64,000 nt of DNA from assembly GCA_002335605.1 (NCBI GenBank), contig BEDY01000003.1, positions 1,736,001 through 1,800,000 of the forward strand, written 5' to 3'. A program made the translations under genes and the position numbers. The notes below the pieces were generated by a model. It searched no databases. It was not told the origin of the DNA and worked only from the letters and a program-made list of their open reading frames with translations. Shown in pieces: positions 57,174-64,000 of the stretch. Source of the DNA: Prillingera fragicola. Lineage: Eukaryota; Basidiomycota; Tremellomycetes; Trichosporonales; Trichosporonaceae. The stretch's first letter is position 1; the number at the start of each line of letters is the position of its first letter.

Positions 57174-58525
57174 TTTCACCCACTGCATTTGTAGTCTGTA
57201 TGGGCTCAGCTTACGGAAGAGTGGGACTATGGCTTGCTGTTACAGCACCGAGAGAGTACTCGGTCACCTGATCACACTGGACACAAGGGATTGTAGAGGC
57301 CATGGTTGGCAAACCAACTCCGTCGACATTTGAAGCACTGATCCCACCATTCTGACGACTAATAGGGCATGCTCTAGCGGCCCCGCGTCCCCAGCATCCC
57401 GCTAGCCGCAGCGGGCACAGCTGGCAGACCGCCTAGTGGATCGCAAGTGTCTAGCAACGTTGCTGCACCGAATTGTTCCGCCAAAGGCCACGACGAGACC
57501 TCTTTCGACCACCCTCGGGCTCGTTTGACATCAAAGACCTAACAGAGCCGTGTCCGTGGACCAATGAATTCGCATGAGCAGCCCCAAGCTGTCCCAGCTA
57601 CCGCCCATAGGCAGGCGGCAAGCTCGCGGCCTACTCAGGTAACCAGTGGCACCTTCCTTGCCCATCCCCTCACTAGTGCCACGTCCTGTACCTGGCACCT
57701 TGGCGAGCCACAACCGATAACCTACAAGCAAGCGTCAGACAACGCACTGACGTCCGCGGCGCTGACGCGTCCCTTGACCGTCCAGGAGGCATGGACGCAG
57801 CGGGACACCCGACTCGACGGCGGGGCATCCCCGCCTGTCCTCCGCAGCAGTCGACCGAACCCCAGTCTTGACAGAAAAGAAACAACACTACCACTGTCCT
57901 GTTTGATCAGGTAGCCAGGAGCGGCACAGGAAACGGCAGCCACGCCGTCAGTACCAAGTCGCGCCACCATTCCACGTCTCTTTGGCTGCCCCTGAAGCGC
58001 CTGGCGTGGCAGTCGTCCTGGAGGGGAGGGCCGATTTTTCCACAGATCCGGCATGTGGGATCTCTAGGATGTCCGGACCGATACTCAGGACTGGCTGTGA
58101 CCACGTTCATGTTGTGGCATGTTGCAAGCAAGTGAACACGACAGAAACAGTCGGCAGCGAGCGACTCTGCCCGCGGCCGTGGTCCTGGCTCACCGAGTCG
58201 ATTCGTCATAGTTCATCCTGCCAAGCCGGTCGGCCCTTCTTCCTGAACGACTTTTTTGTTATTCCTGACTCAGAACAAAATAGATTACAGCGCAGGGTCG
58301 CTGCTGCTCCATGTGAACGCGTCTGTGAGCACGAGCATGGCCACAGATTGAGTTCTTGCTTCTGAGATCCTTGAAAGCCATTTTTTACATGCTGATGAAG
58401 TGCGGCGTTCCCCCTGTAGCGGGTTAGGCCGTCATTCTGTTGTCACTTTTTTGTAGAAATTTCTACGGTTGTGACCGATACGGCCACCAAGTCGGCCGAG
58501 TCTAGTTTGCGGACGTGACCGTGCT

Positions 58526-61500
58526 CTAGGCAACACCAGCGGTGGTGCGGCCAATAGCGCGGCTGACACCACCGGTGAGGACAGGCAGGGCCTTGCCCTT
58601 GTGGCCCGCGGGTGGTGCCTCCATGAAGCCGGCACGAATGAGCCAGGCAATGTAGAGACCGAGAAGGTCCTCTGTGACGCCCGAAGTAGGCTTCTCGCCA
58701 CCGGCAGTGGCAATGGCCTGGGCGTTGGCGTCGTCAACCTCGACAGCCTTGGTCGACGTGGGGAGGTCGTCGAGGACGAAATGCAAGAGGGGGAAGAGAG
58801 CGTTGTCCTGGGTCTCGAGGACGTGCTGCTCAAGCTTGTGACGCCACTGAATGTACTCGACGCGGTTGACGGGGTAGCCGTACGCGGGGAGAGCACCGAG
58901 GAGGTCGTTGAAGCGCAAGCGGGGGTGGCCGGTGACGTGGATGACGTTAAAGTCGGCGCTGGGCGAGGTGGAAAGAGTCGAGAGACCAGCCAAGAGCGCA
59001 ACGTGGTCGACGGGGCACATGTTGAGCGTGTTGTTGATGTCTGGGATGAGGCCGAGCTGGAGACATCCCTTGACCATGCGCCAGATAAAGTCGTCCGTGT
59101 TGGTGACGGCAGACACAGTGTCGCCGAGGACATACGACGGACGAATGATCCATCCAGAGAGACCCTTCTTGGCAGCCTCCATGATGAGCTTTTCCGCGAC
59201 CCACTTGGACTGGCCGTAACCAGTGTCAAGACCAATGCGGGCATCCTCGAGGTCGTCGGCCTCTGAGATACCAGCCTTGCCCGCCTGGAGGAGCTCGTCG
59301 CTCTTGGCGACAAACCTTTCGTTGTCGAGAACAGCAGTCGACGAAATGAACGAGAAGATCTTGGGCTTGGTCTCGGCACAGAGCTTGAGACATGTCAGAG
59401 TCGAGAGCACATTGGCGGCACGCATCTTGTCGTAGGCATAGACCCAGTGGACAATGGCACCGTTGTGCAGAACCGCGTCGGCCTCGGCGGCGATGCGGCT
59501 CCAGTCGGCGTCCGAGAGACCAAACTTGTCGTCGGCGAGGTCGCCAACAACAGCCTCGACGCGGCCCTCCTTGACCCAGTTCTCGTCCCAGACACCACGG
59601 CCCTCTCCCGAGTCACGGAGACGCTCCAGGCCCTGCTCGGGCGTCTTGGCACGGACAAGGCAGATGACCTTGGCGACACGGCGAGACAAGAGGTCGCGCA
59701 GGATAAAGGCACCGAGGAAACCGGTGGCACCGGTGAGGAAGACGGTGAGCTTCTTGGAGCCAAAGTCGGCGGGGAGAGCGCCATACGAAGGCAGCTCCTT
59801 GGAGAGGACGGCGACGTCCTCAGCATAGGCGACCTCGGGGGTCTTCTCCACGGCAGACTCGCCGGCAGCGCTCACGCCAGCAGTGAGCTCGTCAATGGCG
59901 GCAGCCTGGAGGCCGATGGTGGGCTTGTCAAAGACAAGGCCAAGAGGCGCGTTCACGACAAACGCCTTGCGGATCTCAAAGATGAGACGCGTAGCGAGGA
60001 TCGAGTGGCCGCCCAGGTCGAAGAAGTTTTCGTCCACGGCAATAGCAGGAGGGGGCGAGGGCAAAAGACGCAGCCAAATGTCGTGGATCGTCTTCTGGGT
60101 GGGGGTGAGCTTGTCGTTCGACTTGTGCGCGGGTGCGGCAGCGAGCGATGTGTCGGGGAAGGGAAGCGCGGGCTTGTCAATCTTGCCGTTGGGGTTGAGG
60201 GGCAGCTTCGACAGGGGGAAGTAGACAGCGGGAACGGCGTACGATGGGAGCTTCTTCTTGAGGTGCTCGCGAATGTCGCGAATGAGGCGGCGGTAGCGGC
60301 GCACACCACGAATCATCTCCTTCTTGAGGTCGACCTCCTCATCATCATCGGGCATCCCCTCGGACGCACTGGCCAAGCCGTCGACCTCGGGGCCGTCGTT
60401 AGGCACAAAGTACGACACAAGAACCTTCTCCTCGTCCTTGTCACGACGGACAAGAGTGACATTTTCGCGAACAAGAGGGTGACGCGATAGGTGGGTGTCA
60501 ATCTCACCAAGCTCGATACGGAAGCCACGGATCTTGATCTGATCGTCGGCACGGCCAGTGCACTCGACGCGGCCGTCGGGGAGGTAACGACCCAGGTCAC
60601 CCGAGCGGTACATCCTGTCGCGGATACCAAACCAGTGCTTGGCGGCCTCGGGGTTCTTGGTAACGAGAGTGTCCTCGTAGTTGACGCCCTCGGTGAACCA
60701 GTTGGTGACAAACTTTTCAGAGGTGGCAGCTGGGTCGAGGTAGCCCTCGGCGAGACCGCCAGAGCGCACGTAAATCTCACCCATCTCACCAACAGCGCAG
60801 GGAATGTTGCGGTCGGTGCGGTTGACGACAAGGAGCTGGACGTCAATCATGCCCTGGCCGGCGGGGATGAGGTCCTTCTGAGTCGACAGGAAGGTCATGT
60901 CCTCGTTGACAGAAGGAAGGCAAAAGTACGACACGGCACGCTGGGTCTCGGTGGTGCCGTACATGTTGATAATGTTGACATTCTTGGCAAGAGCCTGGAG
61001 ACGGTGGCAGTCACGCTTGGTGAGAACGTCACCCACAAAGAACGCGCTGCGGAGCGAGGGAATCTGCTCGGTAGCCTGTGCCGAGAGAAGCTGACCCATG
61101 GCGGGGGTGAGGTGGGTGACGGTGACCTCGTTGGCGCTCATCCACTCGGCGAGACGACCGGGGGTACCAATGTCGTCGGCGGTAGGGACGTAGAGCGACG
61201 CTCCCAGGAAGAGAGGGGTGAACATGTCACGCTGGATAGGGTCGTGCGCAATACCACTGAGCATGGTGAAGCGCGACTCGGCACTGAGGCCGAAACGCTC
61301 CGCCATCCAGGGGAAGAAGTGGGTGAGCGAGAAGTGACGACCCTTGACACCCTTGGGGATACCAGTCGAGCCCGAGGTGAACGAGAGAGTAGCGTTCGAG
61401 TCGGGGCCGAGCACGACGCCGGCAGGGGTCTGGTTGAACTGCTGGAAGGGAGCAAGAATGTCCTCTGCGGCGCCCTTGGGCGAGCCGGTAACGCCGTTCT

Positions 61501-62829
61501 CCGAAAGCTCGACAGCGGGGACGTGCACGTGGAGACTGAGCTTGTCCTTGATGTAGTCCGAGACGGTGGGTGAGAGGACGCCGGCGCTCGAGATGACGAG
61601 AAGGGCGCGGGGGTTCGAGACCTGGAGGTAGACAATCTGGCGATTGGGAGGGTATGCCGGGTCTGATGATTAGCACACGCCCGACAGAGTGTGACTCACC
61701 AACGACCGAAAAGATACCGCCGGCCTTGAGGATACCCATGACACAAACCACGAGCTCGACACTACGAGCAGCGTACACCATGACGACCTCCCCGCGCTGC
61801 AGACCATTCTTCATGAGGGTGTGAGCAAGCACATTTGATGCCTCGTCAATCTGGCGGTAGGTGAACATCCTCCTGCCACGGCTGGGGCCGTCCATAATAC
61901 CCTGTCCCTCGGCCAGCTCGCACTGGATAACGCAGGGACGCTCGGGGTTGGCCTTGGCGTTGGCCGAGAAAATGTCGGTGATGGCACCGACGTAGCCACA
62001 CCAGTCGAGGTCCTTGGCCGGGTCCGGGAGGACGGCGACCTGCGACTCGGTGCGGAGGGGCAGCGAGCCGATGGGGTGGGTTGGGTCGGCGCTCGACGCC
62101 GACTTGAGGAGCTGGAGCAGAGACTCGAGCGTGTTCTGGATACGCGCCTGGGTGAAGAGGAGCGAGTTGTAGGTCAAGCGCAGGTAGAGCGAGGGCATTG
62201 CCATGCGGGTGGCAGGGCCTTCGCTGGGGTTGGCGAGGAGGAAGAGGGTAAAGTCGGTAGACAATGAACCTGAGGGGTCCGAGTCGACCTGGGTCGAGTC
62301 AAAGAAGCGGACACGGTAGAGGGGGCCCTCGGGCTTGAGGTGGTCGACGAGCTGTGAGAGGGGCAGCACGTCCTCTGCGGCCTCGACCTCACGCTCCATG
62401 ACCTGACGGAGGACGTCAAAGAAGGTCATCTCGGCGGTAATGTCGAGCTTGAGCAGCAGGGGCACGGAAGTTCCGGGCACACTGGTGCAGATGACGAGCG
62501 AGGGGTCCGGGGTGTACCTGAACAGCAAAATGACAAACGACGTCAAGAGCAGGTGGTACGGGGTAGGGAGAGGGGAGGACGGGTAGAGCGTCGAGAACTC
62601 GTACGTCAGATGCATGAGGGGAGGGGTGAGGTTGGCCGGGATCAACAAGGTCTGGAATGCCTCGACCATCTTGGCCGGCGCTGGGCTTGTCAGCTCGGGA
62701 GGTTCTGGCGATAACAAACTTACTGGGCCTTGGGTAGTCTGTAGGGAGGGCGAGGCTGGGCAGGGCGCCGAGACGCTGTGACCACCTGCCGAGCTTGGCC
62801 TTGACGTCTGCCTGGTCTGCGGACGCCAT
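58526..62829 (-). CDS. LYS2: L-2-aminoadipate reductase (large subunit)
   Basis: Three exons (62724-62829, 61700-62680, 58526-61662) give 1407 aa, the usual length. Order: condensation-like N-terminal region, adenylation domain (LSFTSGSTGIPKGVKGRHFS at about 455; NMYGTTETQRAV; YRSGDLGRYLPDGRVECTGR; DDQIKIRGFRIELGEIDTHL), carrier domain with the phosphopantetheine serine (FFDLGGHSILATRL, about 911), and an NADPH-dependent reductase domain (FLTGATGFLGAFILRDLLSR, about 1003; DTGYGQSKWVAEKLI). It activates alpha-aminoadipate with ATP, loads it on the carrier arm and reduces it to the semialdehyde in fungal lysine synthesis. It needs Lys5-type pantetheinylation. The first intron uses the AG at 62681-62682 to keep frame. 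It is divergent from MDP1. Confidence 0.97.
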
Positions 62830-63084
62830 GGTGTTGCTTGTTTTGAGAGGGAGAAGGAGAAGTGTGTAGAGACAAGTGTCTATAGATTGTGCGTCGACTT
62901 TTACTGGGTGAGGCTTCTCTGCCACTCTGAGGGATGCGACTCGATCTGATAACCCGGGCAATTCCGACCATCCGTTACACGTCATTTTTGTTGTCAATGA
63001 GTGAGAGTGGAGGTGCTTGGACGCGACTTCATTACATGAGTGTCGAGTCTTGCGTTTGAACAAGCCATCAACTTGCAGCGAATC
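62830..63084. promoter_or_regulatory. Divergent promoter region (LYS2 / MDP1)
   Basis: 255 bp between opposite ATGs. It contains TGAGTGAGA and TTACTGGGTGAGG strings. A Gcn4-type TGA(C/G)TCA core is not present in perfect form (ACTCGATC and GAGTGTCG only). Confidence 0.4.
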
Positions 63085-63938
<854 letters not shown>

Positions 63939-64000
63939 ATTCTTTGTAGAGACTAGACTGTTCTTTAGATGTATCCAACCCTCCCTGCTTGGCTCATGAT

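Larger units (their letters stand above)
54857..58525. other. Gene-poor interval between the Clp1-like gene and LYS2
   Basis: About 3.7 kb upstream of the Clp1-like ATG and downstream of LYS2. It holds a CTCCTGCGTG-type minisatellite (55499-55551), a 13-bp direct repeat GAACAAAAGGATT (56023-56035 and 56043-56055) and the 20-bp perfect tandem repeat at 57086-57165. Open frames such as 57564-57914 (plus, 116 aa) show no domain. No gene is supported. Confidence 0.5.

Noticed and set aside
57564..57914. 116-aa ATG frame on the + strand
   Set aside because: No recognisable motif, no promoter or intron support, and it lies in repeat-bearing gene-poor DNA.
60491..61573. Long + strand open frames across LYS2 (also 59447-60490)
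   Set aside because: Shadows of the LYS2 coding strand with no domain of their own.

Overview
The window is nuclear DNA of a basidiomycete, most likely a tremellomycete yeast (Cryptococcus/Trichosporon-like). I base this on dense short genes with many 33-60 nt introns, GT..AG ends and a CTGAC/CTAAC branch site about 8-20 nt before the acceptor. The gene set also fits: LYS2 aminoadipate reductase, VTS1, YHM2 citrate carrier, a Clp1 (clampless)-like regulator, and fungal Mediator and Zn2Cys6 proteins. Exon-intron models were assembled by hand from both strands; for every gene in my list the exons splice into one open frame. No tRNA, rRNA, CRISPR array or intact transposon was recognised.

Layout. 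1-10.7 kb: a Zn2Cys6 transcription factor (-, cut by the window start), a type I membrane protein (+), and a SIZ/PIAS SUMO ligase (-) divergent from a NudC-domain protein (+). 10.7-18 kb: a gene-poor stretch with an old tandem duplication, the ADP/ATP carrier (+), and exonuclease V (-). 18-25 kb: a minisatellite, a one-exon membrane protein (-), and a convergent pair of coiled-coil proteins (CCDC43-like +, SHE3-like -). 25-34 kb: a head-to-tail + strand run of SGD1, MED7, ribosomal protein L13 and the citrate carrier YHM2. 35-43 kb: another + run of VTS1, DPH2, a small conserved unknown, and a FAD/folate-type carrier. 43-50.5 kb: a membrane-anchored histidine acid phosphatase (-), adrenodoxin-type ferredoxin YAH1 (+), CK2 beta (-) and Rab-GDI (+). 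50.5-58.5 kb: about 8 kb holding a single supported gene, a BTB-like Clp1-type regulator (-), among simple repeats. 58.5-64 kb: LYS2 (-) divergent from an Mg-dependent HAD phosphatase MDP1 (+).

Most genes are unrelated housekeeping functions. Mitochondrial roles recur (AAC, YHM2, FLX1-like, YAH1, probably EXO5), but I see no operon-like logic. The most notable points are: a carrier exon that can only be joined through a TG 3' splice site; an EXO5 with two ubiquitin-interacting-motif-like segments; a GC-AG intron behind a 9-nt first exon in RPL13; two in-frame, stop-free introns in CK2 beta; a cysteine-rich insert in DPH2; and the Clp1-like gene isolated in gene-poor DNA.
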